A stretch of 64,000 bases of DNA from Sulfuritalea sp. Its GTDB lineage: Bacteria > Pseudomonadota > Gammaproteobacteria > Burkholderiales > Rhodocyclaceae. Position 1 is the stretch's first letter, and each line of letters starts with the position of its first letter. The stretch spans positions 1 through 64,000 of the forward strand of contig JADJQA010000015.1 in assembly GCA_016712985.1 (NCBI GenBank), given 5' to 3'. The notes under the pieces were generated by a model. That model was not told the DNA's origin. It did no database searches and saw nothing but the letters and a program-made list of their open reading frames with translations. Positions 41,364-50,264 of the stretch are shown here, in pieces. Position numbers and translations under genes: made by a program.

Positions 41364-42143
41364 ATGCACATATTTGCAATAGCCAATCAAAAGGGCGGCG
41401 TGGCCAAGACCACCACTGCCGTCAATCTGGCGGCCGCGCTTACGGCCAGCGGCCGGCGCACCCTGCTGGTGGATCTCGATCCTCAAGGCAACGCGACCAT
41501 GGGCTGCGGGATTGACAAGCGCAGTCTGCAGTCATCGGTTTATCAGGTATTGCTCCGGATGGCGAGCCTCGAAGATGCGCGGGTGATGTCACCTTCCGGC
41601 AAGTTCGACGTATTGCCGGCAAATCGCGAACTGGCCGGAGCGGAGGTCGAGCTGGTGGATCTGGAGTTGCGCGAGACGCGCCTGAAAGCGGCTTTGGCCA
41701 AGCACCACGCGGATTACGATTTCGTGTTGATCGACTGTCCGCCTTCGCTGTCAATGCTGACCTTGAACGGGCTGTGCGCGGCGCACGGCGTGATCATTCC
41801 GATGCAGTGCGAGTACTACGCCTTGGAAGGCCTGTCGGATCTGGTGAACACCATCAAGAAGGTGCATGCGAACCTGAATCGGGACCTGAAGATCATTGGC
41901 TTGCTGCGGGTCATGTACGACCCAAGGAATACCTTGTCTACCCAGGTTTCGGCTCAACTGGAACAGCATTTTGGCGACAAGGTGTTCAAGACCCTGGTGC
42001 CGCGCAACGTGCGCCTGGCCGAAGCGCCGAGCTACGGTGTTCCCGGCGTGCTGTTCGACAAGGCGGCCAAAGGCTCGCAGGCCTATCTGGCATTTGCAGT
42101 TGAAATGATCGATCGCGTCCATTCATGGAAGGAATCGGTATGA
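41364..42143 (+). CDS. parA: Chromosome partitioning ATPase ParA
   Basis: A 259-residue Walker-type ATPase that moves ParB–parS complexes during chromosome segregation. It opens with IFAIANQKGGVAKTTTAVNLA (deviant Walker A KGGVAKTT), has DLDPQGNATMG (A') and VLIDCPPSLSMLTLN (Walker B region). It lacks an N-terminal DNA-binding extension, so it is the chromosomal ParA/Soj type. It begins two bases after the rsmG stop and overlaps parB. Confidence 0.96.
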   Translation: MHIFAIANQKGGVAKTTTAVNLAAALTASGRRTLLVDLDPQGNATMGCGIDKRSLQSSVYQVLLRMASLEDARVMSPSGKFDVLPANRELAGAEVELVDLELRETRLKAALAKHHADYDFVLIDCPPSLSMLTLNGLCAAHGVIIPMQCEYYALEGLSDLVNTIKKVHANLNRDLKIIGLLRVMYDPRNTLSTQVSAQLEQHFGDKVFKTLVPRNVRLAEAPSYGVPGVLFDKAAKGSQAYLAFAVEMIDRVHSWKESV

Positions 42144-42997
42144 ATCCACCGAAACAGAAAGGCCTTGGTCGCGGGCTTGATGCCCTGCTGGCCGCCAACA
42201 ACACCCCGGACACGCAGCGCCAGGAAATGCTTCCGGTCGCCGCCCTGCAGCCGGGAAGATATCAGCCACGCACCCGTATGGATCCTGGCTCGCTTGAGGA
42301 ACTGGCAGCTTCAATAAAAGCTCAGGGCTTGATTCAGCCGATCTCCGTCCGGCCATTGGAGGGTGGTCGCTACGAAATCATTGCGGGTGAGCGCCGCTGG
42401 CGCGCCGCACAGATAGCCGGCATGGACGAACTGCCGGTGTTGGTCCGCGACATTCCTGACGATGCGGCACTGGCGATGTCGCTGATCGAGAATATTCAGC
42501 GCGAGGACCTCAACCCACTGGAAGAGGCGGCAGGCATGCAACGCTTGATCGACGAGTTCCAGATGACCCACCAGCAGGCGGCCGATGCCGTCGGCCGCTC
42601 GCGCTCGGCTGCTTCCAACCTGTTGCGCCTGCTGCATCTGGCGAAACCGGCACAGGATATGTTGATGGCCGGTGATATAGAAATGGGCCATGCCCGAGCG
42701 CTGTTGCCGTTGTCCACGGGCGAGCAGGGGCGAATCGCCGCCTTGGTGGCGGACAAAGGCTTTTCAGTACGGGAGACCGAACGTTTGGTGGCCAGGGAGC
42801 TGAATCCGCCGGTAAAGAACAGCGGCGACCGGAAGCCGAATCGCGACCTCCTGCGCCTGGAAGACGAACTTTCGGATCGACTCGGGGCCACGGTGAAGAT
42901 CAGCGGCAATCGCAAGGGTGGGGGCAGCCTGACAATCCGCTTTGGCAGTCTCGATCAACTGGATGGCTTGCTCGCCCGCTTCGGCCAGGCGGCGTGA
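42140..42997 (+). CDS. parB: Chromosome partitioning protein ParB
   Basis: A CTP-dependent clamp that loads at parS and links it to ParA. The N-terminal KGLGRGLDALLA is typical of chromosomal ParB. The CTP/arginine box GERRWRAAQIAG, NIQREDLNPLEEA and the helix-turn-helix QQAADAVGRSRSAASNLLRLL follow, then a C-terminal dimerisation domain. The ATG at 42140 overlaps the parA stop (ATGA) and gives 285 residues. Two matching parS sites lie 3.3 kb upstream. Confidence 0.96.
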   Translation: MNPPKQKGLGRGLDALLAANNTPDTQRQEMLPVAALQPGRYQPRTRMDPGSLEELAASIKAQGLIQPISVRPLEGGRYEIIAGERRWRAAQIAGMDELPVLVRDIPDDAALAMSLIENIQREDLNPLEEAAGMQRLIDEFQMTHQQAADAVGRSRSAASNLLRLLHLAKPAQDMLMAGDIEMGHARALLPLSTGEQGRIAALVADKGFSVRETERLVARELNPPVKNSGDRKPNRDLLRLEDELSDRLGATVKISGNRKGGGSLTIRFGSLDQLDGLLARFGQAA

Positions 42998-43091
42998 GCA
43001 CATGCCGCGAGCGTTTCACCGCCGCAAGTTTTCAAAGCGATTTTCGATGCCTGCGGTGCCCAATTTCATTGCGCGATGCAACAAAAAACGT

Positions 43092-43120
43092 TTGACAAGC
43101 TATCCTGAAAGCCTTATATT
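43092..43120 (+). promoter_or_regulatory. Sigma-70 promoter of the atp operon
   Basis: TTGACA (43092-43097), a 17-base spacer and TATATT (43115-43120), about 33 bases before the atpI start. The surrounding 155-base spacer after parB is AT-richer than its flanks and holds no gene. Confidence 0.82.
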
Positions 43121-43152
43121 TATAAGCCTTTGGGGGCTCTTCTGTCTTATAG

Positions 43153-43491
43153 ATGTTTAGGGCGGTGCTGCATCAGAGCGTTGCGACACTGCTCGTCTCC
43201 GGGTTGGCGTGGCTTTGGGTTGGACAGCACGGCGCGTTGTCGGCGGGGCTGGGTGGTGCGGTCATAGTGATTCCGAACCTGCTCTTTGCCCTGAGGCTTT
43301 GGGCGACGGTACGTAGCGGCAAGGTCTCGGTTGGGGGGGTCTTTGTAGGTGAGTTCATCAAGGTTGCGGCAACGCTGGCGTTGCTCGTGATCGTGGCGGG
43401 GGCGTATCGGGATTTGCACTGGCTGGCGTTGCTGGCCGGCATGTTCGTTGCGCTGAAAGCGAATCTGTTTGTGATATTGACTAAGGCCTGA
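43153..43491 (+). CDS. atpI: ATP synthase subunit I
   Basis: A 112-residue membrane protein with four hydrophobic segments, homologous to AtpI, the assembly factor for the c-ring of F1Fo ATP synthase. The FRAVLHQSVATLLVSGLAWLW start and the GLGGAVIVIPNLLFALR segment match betaproteobacterial AtpI. It is the first gene of the atp operon, behind a clear promoter, and ends 6 bases before atpB. Confidence 0.9.
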   Translation: MFRAVLHQSVATLLVSGLAWLWVGQHGALSAGLGGAVIVIPNLLFALRLWATVRSGKVSVGGVFVGEFIKVAATLALLVIVAGAYRDLHWLALLAGMFVALKANLFVILTKA

Positions 43492-43497
43492 CTGACC

Positions 43498-44355
43498 ATG
43501 GCAGCCGAGCACGCTCCGAACGCATCAGAATACATTATTCACCATCTGACTCACTTGAACAGCCTGGGCCACAAACAGGCGGCTCTGGTGGATTGGTCGG
43601 TGTTCCATCTCGATACTCTTTTCTGGTCCATCTCGCTTGGAATGCTGGCCGTACTTATACTCGCGCGCGCTGCGGCGAAAGCCACCTCCGGTGTACCCGG
43701 ACGTTTCCAAGCGGCTGTTGAAATCCTTGTGGAAATGGTTGAATCGCAATCCAAGTCGATTGTGCATGGAGATCGCAGCTTCGTCGCTCCCTTGGCGCTG
43801 ACGGTATTTGTCTGGATCTTCCTGATGAATGCCATGGATTTGCTGCCGGTTGATCTGCTGCCGCGGCTTTGGGGCGGCGTCTACGCTGCCGCGGGCCACG
43901 ATCCTGCCCATGCCTATATGCGTGTCGTGCCGACCGCCGATCTCAATGCCACGCTGGGCCTGTCGCTTGGTGTCCTGTTGCTTTGCCTTTACTACAACGT
44001 AAAGATCAAGGGATTTGGCGGCTGGGTTCATGAATTGTTTACCGCTCCCTTCGGCAGCCATCCGCTGCTGTACCCGATCAACTTCGCCATGCAGATGGTC
44101 GAGTTCGTCGCCAAGACCGTGTCGCACGGCATGCGACTTTTCGGCAACATGTACGCGGGCGAGTTGATTTTTATGCTGATCGCCCTGATGGGGGCGGCCT
44201 GGGCGGGAAGTGCATCAAGCGCCATGCTGTGGGTGGGAGGCGTTATTGCCGGAACTGCCTGGGCCATCTTTCATATCCTGATCATTACGCTGCAAGCTTT
44301 CATCTTCATGATGCTGACGCTGGTGTATATCGGCCAGGCCCACGAAGCCCACTGA
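43498..44355 (+). CDS. atpB: ATP synthase Fo subunit a
   Basis: Forms the proton half-channels beside the c-ring. The 285-residue protein has about five to six membrane helices, the WIFLMNAMDLLPVDLLP segment, and the C-terminal region with the essential arginine in MRLFGNMYAGELIFML followed by AFIFMMLTLVYIGQAHE. Length and motifs are normal for Proteobacteria. It is followed by atpE after a 50-base gap. Confidence 0.96.
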   Translation: MAAEHAPNASEYIIHHLTHLNSLGHKQAALVDWSVFHLDTLFWSISLGMLAVLILARAAAKATSGVPGRFQAAVEILVEMVESQSKSIVHGDRSFVAPLALTVFVWIFLMNAMDLLPVDLLPRLWGGVYAAAGHDPAHAYMRVVPTADLNATLGLSLGVLLLCLYYNVKIKGFGGWVHELFTAPFGSHPLLYPINFAMQMVEFVAKTVSHGMRLFGNMYAGELIFMLIALMGAAWAGSASSAMLWVGGVIAGTAWAIFHILIITLQAFIFMMLTLVYIGQAHEAH

Positions 44356-44405
44356 TCCTGTGTATCAATCTTTGCAACCTTAAATCTGCTACTAAAGGAG
44401 TTGTC

Positions 44406-44663
44406 ATGGAACAAATCGTTGGTTTCGTTGCTCTTGCCGCCGGTCTCATCATCGGTCTCAGCGCCGCCGGCGCATGTATCGGTATCGGCATCATGGGCAG
44501 CAAGTACCTTGAAGCCGCCGCACGCCAGCCCGAGCTGATGAACGAATTGCAGACCAAGATGTTCCTGCTGGCCGGTCTGATCGACGCGGCCTTCATCATC
44601 GGCACCGGTATCGCTCTGTGGTTTGCCACGGCCAACCCGTTCCTGGCCGGCCTGCCCAAGTAA
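44406..44663 (+). CDS. atpE: ATP synthase Fo subunit c
   Basis: An 85-residue hairpin of two helices that forms the rotor ring. The glycine-rich first helix (GLIIGLSAAGACIGIGIMG), the polar loop ARQPEL, and the second helix with the proton-carrying aspartate in LLAGLIDAAFIIG are clear. There is no sodium-site signature, so it is a proton-type c subunit. An AAAGGAG site precedes ATG 44406. Confidence 0.96.
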   Translation: MEQIVGFVALAAGLIIGLSAAGACIGIGIMGSKYLEAAARQPELMNELQTKMFLLAGLIDAAFIIGTGIALWFATANPFLAGLPK

Positions 44664-44695
44664 TCGTCTTCCCTAACGCTTAAGGAGCGATTACC

Positions 44696-45166
44696 GTGAA
44701 TCTGAACGCAACGCTGTTTGCCCAGCTGGTTGTGTTCCTCATTTTGGCGTGGTTCACGATGAAATTCGTGTGGCCTCCCATCATGAAGGCACTCGACGAG
44801 CGTGCGGGCAAGATAGCCGACGGGCTTGCGGCCGCTGACAAGGCAAGGGCCGATCTGGCACATGCAGGGCAGAAGGCCATAGAGGAAATGCGCAAGGCGC
44901 GCGAGTCGGCGACCGTAGCTCGCACCGCCGCCGAGGCGCAGGTGGCCAAGCTGATCGAAGACGCGCGCAACGAAGGCGCTGCCATCGTCAAAGCGGCCCG
45001 CGAAGTCGCCGAAGGGGAGGCTGCCGTAGCGTCGCAGCGTGCCAGGGAAGCCTTGCGCGACCAGGTTGCCACGTTGGCCGTTGCCGGTGCCGAGCGCATC
45101 CTGCGCAAGGAGATCAACGCCCAGGCCCATGCCGCGCTGCTGACGCAGCTCAAGTCGGAGCTGTAA
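44696..45166 (+). CDS. atpF: ATP synthase Fo subunit b
   Basis: The peripheral stalk. The 156-residue protein begins NLNATLFAQLVVFLILAW (one membrane helix) and continues as a long charged alpha helix (about residues 30-150). It starts with GTG at 44696 behind a TAAGGAG site. Its stop lies 6 bases before atpH. Confidence 0.95.
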   Translation: MNLNATLFAQLVVFLILAWFTMKFVWPPIMKALDERAGKIADGLAAADKARADLAHAGQKAIEEMRKARESATVARTAAEAQVAKLIEDARNEGAAIVKAAREVAEGEAAVASQRAREALRDQVATLAVAGAERILRKEINAQAHAALLTQLKSEL

Positions 45167-45172
45167 CCCGTC

Positions 45173-45718
45173 ATGGCTGAAAACGTCACCCTTGCGCCCC
45201 TATGCCGAGGCTGCATTCCAGTTGGCGAGGAGCGGAAACGCCCTTGGTTCCTGGTCTGATGTACTGTCGCGGCTCGCCGCGGTCGCCGGTCGTCCGGAGT
45301 TGAAAGAATGCATCGGCAACCCGCGCCTGGGCCCGGTGCACTTGGTGCAACTCTGTCTCGATGTCGCCTCTTCCAACGCCAAGCTCAGCATTTCGGCCGA
45401 TCAGCAGAACTTCGTTCGCGTGCTGGCGGAAAACGAGCGCCTCATCGTTCTGCCGGAGATCAGCGGCTCTTTGATCACCTCAAGCATGCTCACGAGGGCG
45501 TCAAGGACGCCGAGATCACTTCAGCCTTTGTCCTCGATGACGCGACACTGAAAACCCTTGTGGCGGACCTCGGACGTAAGTTTGGGTGCAAGATCCAGGC
45601 GACCGTGAAGGTCGATGCCGAACTCATTGGTGGCGTTCGCATTGCCGTCGGCGATGACGTGATTGATGCCTCGGTCCGCGGCAAGCTTGCCGCCATGGCC
45701 ACCGCGCTAAAGAACTAG
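45173..45718 (+). CDS. atpH: ATP synthase F1 subunit delta (two compensating frameshifts)
   Basis: Connects the b stalk to the top of F1. The true start is ATG 45173 (MAENVTLRPYAEAAF). An extra C in the run at 45189-45191 moves the frame, and a missing G near 45465 (before LFDHLKHAHEG) moves it back. The C-terminal part, EITSAFVLDD through the VKVDAELIGGVRIAVGDDVID region, is typical. Corrected length is about 180 residues. Because both indels are in runs and the operon is otherwise intact, sequence error is more likely than loss of function. Confidence 0.92.
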
Positions 45719-45728
45719 GAGCAATTCC

Positions 45729-47267
45729 ATGAACCTCAATCCATCCGAAATCAGCGACCTGATCAAGACCCGGATCCAGACCATGCAGTTGGCCGCCACT
45801 GCCCGCAACGAGGGCACTGTGGTTTCGGTCACCGACGGCATCTGCCGCATTCACGGTCTGACCGACGTGATGCAGGGCGAAATGCTGGAGTTTCCCGGCA
45901 ACACCTTTGGTCTCGCCCTGAATCTGGAGCGCGACTCGGTCGGCTCCGTGGTTCTCGGGGACTACGAGGAAATATCCGAAGGCGATACGGTCAAATGTAC
46001 CGGGCGCATTCTCGAGGTGCCGGTCGGCCCCGAGTTGCTCGGTCGCGTAGTCAATGCGCTGGGCGAGCCGATCGACGGCAAGGGCCCGATCAATGCCAAG
46101 CTTACCGACAAGGTCGAAAAGGTCGCGCCTGGCGTGATCTGGCGCAAGTCGGTGTCTCAGCCGGTGCAGACCGGCCTCAAGGCAATAGACTCGATGGTTC
46201 CTGTCGGTCGCGGCCAGCGCGAGCTGATCATCGGCGATCGGCAGACCGGCAAGACGGCGGTGGCGGTGGATGCCATCATCAACCAGAAGGGGCAGAACAT
46301 GTTCTGCATCTACGTCGCGATCGGCCAGAAGGCTTCGACCGTCGCCAACGTAGTACGCAAACTGACGGAGCACGGGGCGATGGAATACACCGTCGTCGTA
46401 GCGGCGACCGCTTCCGACTCTGCCGCGACCCAATACATTGCACCCTTCAGCGGCTGTACTATGGGCGAGTACTTCCGTGACCGCGGCATGGACGCCCTGA
46501 TCATTTTGGACGACCTGACCAAGCAGGCTTGGGCCTATCGCCAGATCTCGCTGCTGCTGCGTCGTCCGCCCGGCCGCGAAGCCTATCCCGGCGACGTGTT
46601 CTACCTCCACTCGCGTCTGCTGGAGCGCGCCGCGCGCGTGTCCGAAGCCTGGGTCGAGAAGATGACCAACGGCGAAGTCAAAGGCAAGACCGGTTCACTG
46701 ACGGCGTTGCCGATCATCGAAACCCAGGCCGGCGACGTTTCCGCCTTCGTGCCAACCAACGTGATTTCGATTACCGACGGACAGATTTTCCTTGAAACCG
46801 ACTTGTTCAACTCGGGAATCCGTCCGGCCATGAACGCCGGTATCTCGGTGTCCCGTGTCGGTGGTGCGGCCCAGACCAAGGTGATCAAGAAGCTCGGTGG
46901 CGGTGTCCGTCTGGCGCTGGCCCAGTATCGCGAACTGGCAGCATTTTCGCAGTTTGCATCTGACCTGGACGAGGCTACGCGCAAGCAGCTCGAACATGGC
47001 CGCCGGGTGACCGAACTGATGAAGCAGTTGCAATATGCGCCCCTGACGATCGCCGAAATGGCAGTCTCGCTCTACGCGTCGAACGAAGGCTTCATGAGCG
47101 ACATAGATGTGGCTTCCATCCTTCCGTTCGAAGCCGGGCTTCATCAGTACATGCGCCAACAGCATGCGGATCTGTTGAACAAGATCGAGACCACCAAGGA
47201 TCTGGACAAGGATGCCGAGGCCCAACTAAAGGCCGCGGTGACCGAGTTCAAGAAGTCCTGGTCCTGA
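45729..47267 (+). CDS. atpA: ATP synthase F1 subunit alpha
   Basis: The non-catalytic nucleotide-binding subunit. At 512 residues it is full length, with the P-loop GDRQTGKTAV near residue 169, the ALIILDDLTKQAWAYRQ region (Walker B), the LLRRPPGREAYPGDVFYLHSR segment read in two parts and the conserved arginine finger in SVSRVGGAAQ. An AGGAG site precedes the start. The gene is intact. Confidence 0.98.
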   Translation: MNLNPSEISDLIKTRIQTMQLAATARNEGTVVSVTDGICRIHGLTDVMQGEMLEFPGNTFGLALNLERDSVGSVVLGDYEEISEGDTVKCTGRILEVPVGPELLGRVVNALGEPIDGKGPINAKLTDKVEKVAPGVIWRKSVSQPVQTGLKAIDSMVPVGRGQRELIIGDRQTGKTAVAVDAIINQKGQNMFCIYVAIGQKASTVANVVRKLTEHGAMEYTVVVAATASDSAATQYIAPFSGCTMGEYFRDRGMDALIILDDLTKQAWAYRQISLLLRRPPGREAYPGDVFYLHSRLLERAARVSEAWVEKMTNGEVKGKTGSLTALPIIETQAGDVSAFVPTNVISITDGQIFLETDLFNSGIRPAMNAGISVSRVGGAAQTKVIKKLGGGVRLALAQYRELAAFSQFASDLDEATRKQLEHGRRVTELMKQLQYAPLTIAEMAVSLYASNEGFMSDIDVASILPFEAGLHQYMRQQHADLLNKIETTKDLDKDAEAQLKAAVTEFKKSWS

Positions 47268-47304
47268 TCGCGAATCGCCAACGAACGGTTAACGGGGGGC
47301 GATC

Positions 47305-48186
47305 ATGGCAGGCAGTCAAGAGATTCGCAGCAAGATCAAGAGCGTCCAGAACACGCGCAAGATCACCAAGGCCATGGAGATGGTGGCTGCATCCAAGATG
47401 CGCAAGGCGCAGGACCGGATGCGCGCCGCTCGTCCCTACGCCGAAAAGATCCGTCGCCTGGCGGCGAATCTTTCGCAGGCCAACGTGTCTGAGTACAGCC
47501 ATGCTTTCCTCGCCCGCTCCAAGGTGGAGGTAGTCAAGCGCGTAGGACTGATTTTGGTGACGACCGACAAGGGCCTTTGTGGTGGTCTCAATACCAACAT
47601 CCTGCGGATGGTATTGAATACCATGCGCCAGTGGCAAGCTGACGGTGCGACGGATATTCGAGTAACGTGCATTGGCAACAAGGGACTGGGTTTCATGCAG
47701 CGCATGGGGGCCAATGTAATCTCCCAGATCATCGGTCTGGGCGACTCCCCTCACGTGGAAAAACTGGTGGGCCCGATCAAGGTCATGATCGATGCTTTCC
47801 GCGACGGCGAACTGGATGCCGTGCATATCGCCTATACCCGTTTCATCAATACCATGAAGCAGGAGCCGGTGATCGAGCCCCTGCTGCCGCTGTCAGGCGA
47901 ACGCATGGGAACGCCAGAACGCGGCTGGGACTACCTCTATGAACCGGACGCGCAAACCGTGATTGACGAGTTGCTGGTGCGCTATGTCGAGACCCTGATT
48001 TATCAAGGCGTGGCCGAGAACCTTGCTTCCGAGCAGTCGGCGCGGATGGTGGCGATGAAAGCGGCTACCGACAACGCGGGCAGCGTGATCAAGGAATTGC
48101 AACTGGTCTACAACAAGGCGCGTCAGGCGGCGATTACCACGGAAATTTCAGAGATTGTCGGCGGCGCAGCGGCCATTGCGGGTTGA
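47305..48186 (+). CDS. atpG: ATP synthase F1 subunit gamma
   Basis: The rotating central shaft. The 293-residue protein has the N-terminal helix (QEIRSKIKSVQNTRKITKAM), the Rossmann middle domain with TTDKGLCGGLNTN, and the C-terminal helix (YNKARQAAITTEISEIVGGA). It starts 37 bases after atpA with a GGGGGG-type ribosome site and is intact. Confidence 0.97.
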   Translation: MAGSQEIRSKIKSVQNTRKITKAMEMVAASKMRKAQDRMRAARPYAEKIRRLAANLSQANVSEYSHAFLARSKVEVVKRVGLILVTTDKGLCGGLNTNILRMVLNTMRQWQADGATDIRVTCIGNKGLGFMQRMGANVISQIIGLGDSPHVEKLVGPIKVMIDAFRDGELDAVHIAYTRFINTMKQEPVIEPLLPLSGERMGTPERGWDYLYEPDAQTVIDELLVRYVETLIYQGVAENLASEQSARMVAMKAATDNAGSVIKELQLVYNKARQAAITTEISEIVGGAAAIAG

Positions 48187-48245
48187 TGGCCGGTTGATCG
48201 GCCGAATGTTGATTGAATTTGGCGAATTACATTAAGGAAAGAACC

Positions 48246-49646
48246 ATGAGCAACGGAAACATCGTTCAGTGCATTGGCGCCGTGGTGGACATCAAGTTCC
48301 CCCGCGAAGCGATGCCCAAGGTTTACGAAGCGCTGACTCTCGACGAGGCCGATTCCGGCAACGCCGAATCGGGTCTGACTTTTGAGGTGCAGCAGCAGCT
48401 TGGCGATGGCATCGTGCGCACCATAGCGATGGGTTCCTCCGACGGCCTGCGCCGCGGCATGTCGGTCAAGCCGACGGGTGCCGAGATCACTATCCCGGTT
48501 GGCGCCGGAACTTTGGGCCGAATCATGGACGTGCTGGGTCGCCCGATCGACGAGGCGGGCCCGGTGCCTTTCGAAGAAATGCGTCCGATTCATGCCCATG
48601 CGCCGAAGTTCGACGAGTTGTCGCCTTCCCAGGAGCTGCTGCCAACCGGCATCAAGGTTATCGACTTGATGTGTCCGTTCGCCAAGGGTGGCAAGATCGG
48701 CCTGTTCGGCAGCGCCGGCGTCGGCAAGACCGTGAACATGATGGAACTGATCAACAACATCGCCAAGTCCTACGGCGGCTACTCGGTGTTCGCGGGAGTC
48801 GGCGAGCGTACTCGCGAAGGCAACGACTTCTACCACGAGATGGAAGAGTCGAAGGTTCTCGACAAGGTCGCGATGGTGTTCGGCCAGATGAACGAGCCTC
48901 CCGGCAACCGTTTGCGCGTGGCGCTGACCGGCCTCACCATGGCCGAAAAGTTCCGTGACGAAGGCAAGGACATCCTGCTCTTCATCGATAACATTTACCG
49001 CTACACGCTGGCCGGGTGCGAAGTCTCCGCCTTGCTTGGCCGCATGCCTTCGGCGGTGGGCTATCAGCCGACGCTGGCCGATGAAATGGGCAAGCTGCAA
49101 GAGCGCATTACTTCGACCAAGGTCGGTTCGATCACTTCCATCCAGGCCGTGTATGTGCCAGCCGATGACTTGACCGATCCGTCTCCGGCGACGACTTTCC
49201 TCCACCTCGACGCCACCGTCGTGCTGTCGCGTGACATTGCCTCGCTGGGTATCTACCCGGCGGTCGATCCGCTCGACTCGACCTCGCGCCAGCTCGATCC
49301 GTTGGTCGTCGGCGAAGAACACTACAGCGTCGCCCGCCGCGTCCAGGCGAACCTGCAGCGCTACAAGGAACTGCGCGACATCATTGCGATTCTTGGCATG
49401 GACGAACTGGCGCCGGAAGACAAACTCGCCGTGACGCGTGCGCGCAAGATCCAGCGTTTCCTGTCTCAGCCGTTCAACGTCGCCGAAGTGTTCACCGGCA
49501 CGCCAGGCAAGATCGTGACGTTGAAGGACACGATCAAGGGCTTCAAGATGATCGTCGACGGCGAATGCGACACGATTCCCGAGCAGGCCTTTTACATGGT
49601 CGGCGCGATCGAGGAAGTATTCGAGAAGGCAAAAACGCTCCAATAA
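48246..49646 (+). CDS. atpD: ATP synthase F1 subunit beta
   Basis: The catalytic subunit, 466 residues. The P-loop is GSAGVGKTVNMME, the catalytic glutamate lies in GVGERTREGNDFY, and Walker B is ILLFIDNIYRYTLAG. The start at 48246 (MSNGNIVQCIGAVVDIKF) follows an AAGGAAAG site; an upstream in-frame ATG at 48213 would add an unusual leader. Intact. Confidence 0.98.
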   Translation: MSNGNIVQCIGAVVDIKFPREAMPKVYEALTLDEADSGNAESGLTFEVQQQLGDGIVRTIAMGSSDGLRRGMSVKPTGAEITIPVGAGTLGRIMDVLGRPIDEAGPVPFEEMRPIHAHAPKFDELSPSQELLPTGIKVIDLMCPFAKGGKIGLFGSAGVGKTVNMMELINNIAKSYGGYSVFAGVGERTREGNDFYHEMEESKVLDKVAMVFGQMNEPPGNRLRVALTGLTMAEKFRDEGKDILLFIDNIYRYTLAGCEVSALLGRMPSAVGYQPTLADEMGKLQERITSTKVGSITSIQAVYVPADDLTDPSPATTFLHLDATVVLSRDIASLGIYPAVDPLDSTSRQLDPLVVGEEHYSVARRVQANLQRYKELRDIIAILGMDELAPEDKLAVTRARKIQRFLSQPFNVAEVFTGTPGKIVTLKDTIKGFKMIVDGECDTIPEQAFYMVGAIEEVFEKAKTLQ

Positions 49647-49670
49647 GCACTGCAATAAAGGGGTACGGTA

Positions 49671-50093
49671 ATGGCCATGACTATTCACGTGGACGTCGTT
49701 AGCGCCGAGGAGTCGATTTTCTCCGGCCTGGCGGAGTTTGTCGTCCTGCCGGGCGAAGCGGGCGAGTTGGGCATATTGCCCGGCCACATGCCGTTGATGA
49801 CTCGCATCAAGGCCGGCGCGGTTCGGATCAAGCTGCCCAATGACAAGGAAGAGGTTATTTTCGTCGCCAGCGGCATGCTTGAAGTGCAACCGAATCTGAT
49901 AACCGTGTTGGCCGATACGGCCATTCGCGGTGCCGATCTGGATGAAGCGCGGGCGATGGAAGCGAAAAAGGCGGCCGGAGAAGCGATGGCCAATCGTGCT
50001 TCGGCAATGGACTATGGGCGAGCTCAGGCCGAACTGGCCGAAGCCACTGCTCAGCTTGCCGCCATAGATCGGCTACGCAAGCGACGTCATTGA
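49671..50093 (+). CDS. atpC: ATP synthase F1 subunit epsilon
   Basis: A 140-residue rotor subunit with an N-terminal beta sandwich (IHVDVVSAEESIFSG, LPGEAGELGILPGHMPLMT) and C-terminal helices that can inhibit ATP hydrolysis. ATG 49671 and 49677 are both possible starts. It closes the operon and is followed within 15 bases by a strong terminator. Confidence 0.96.
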   Translation: MAMTIHVDVVSAEESIFSGLAEFVVLPGEAGELGILPGHMPLMTRIKAGAVRIKLPNDKEEVIFVASGMLEVQPNLITVLADTAIRGADLDEARAMEAKKAAGEAMANRASAMDYGRAQAELAEATAQLAAIDRLRKRRH

Positions 50094-50106
50094 TTGAGCG
50101 CGTCCG

Positions 50107-50136
50107 AAAAAAAGGCAGCTGCGGCTGCCTTTTTTA
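50107..50136 (+). terminator. Rho-independent terminator of the atp operon
   Basis: AAAAAAGGCAGC pairs with GCTGCCTTTTTT around TGCG. The symmetric A and T runs allow bidirectional action. It directly follows the atpC stop. Confidence 0.93.
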
Positions 50137-50264
50137 CTTGTGACATGAAATACTGCCGGGCGATCTGGATGTTTGGTTTTCCCTTTGCGTTTGCTGCCGT
50201 ACTCGCGCAGCTTTCCGCCCCGAAATTTCGCCAGCCATTGCCCATATTTTCATCGGAGCCCCGA

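Noticed and set aside
48123..49889. A 588-codon open frame on the strand opposite atpD
   Set aside because: It is the complement of a highly conserved GC-rich gene; its His/Arg/Asp-rich composition and lack of any recognisable domain mark it as a frame shadow.
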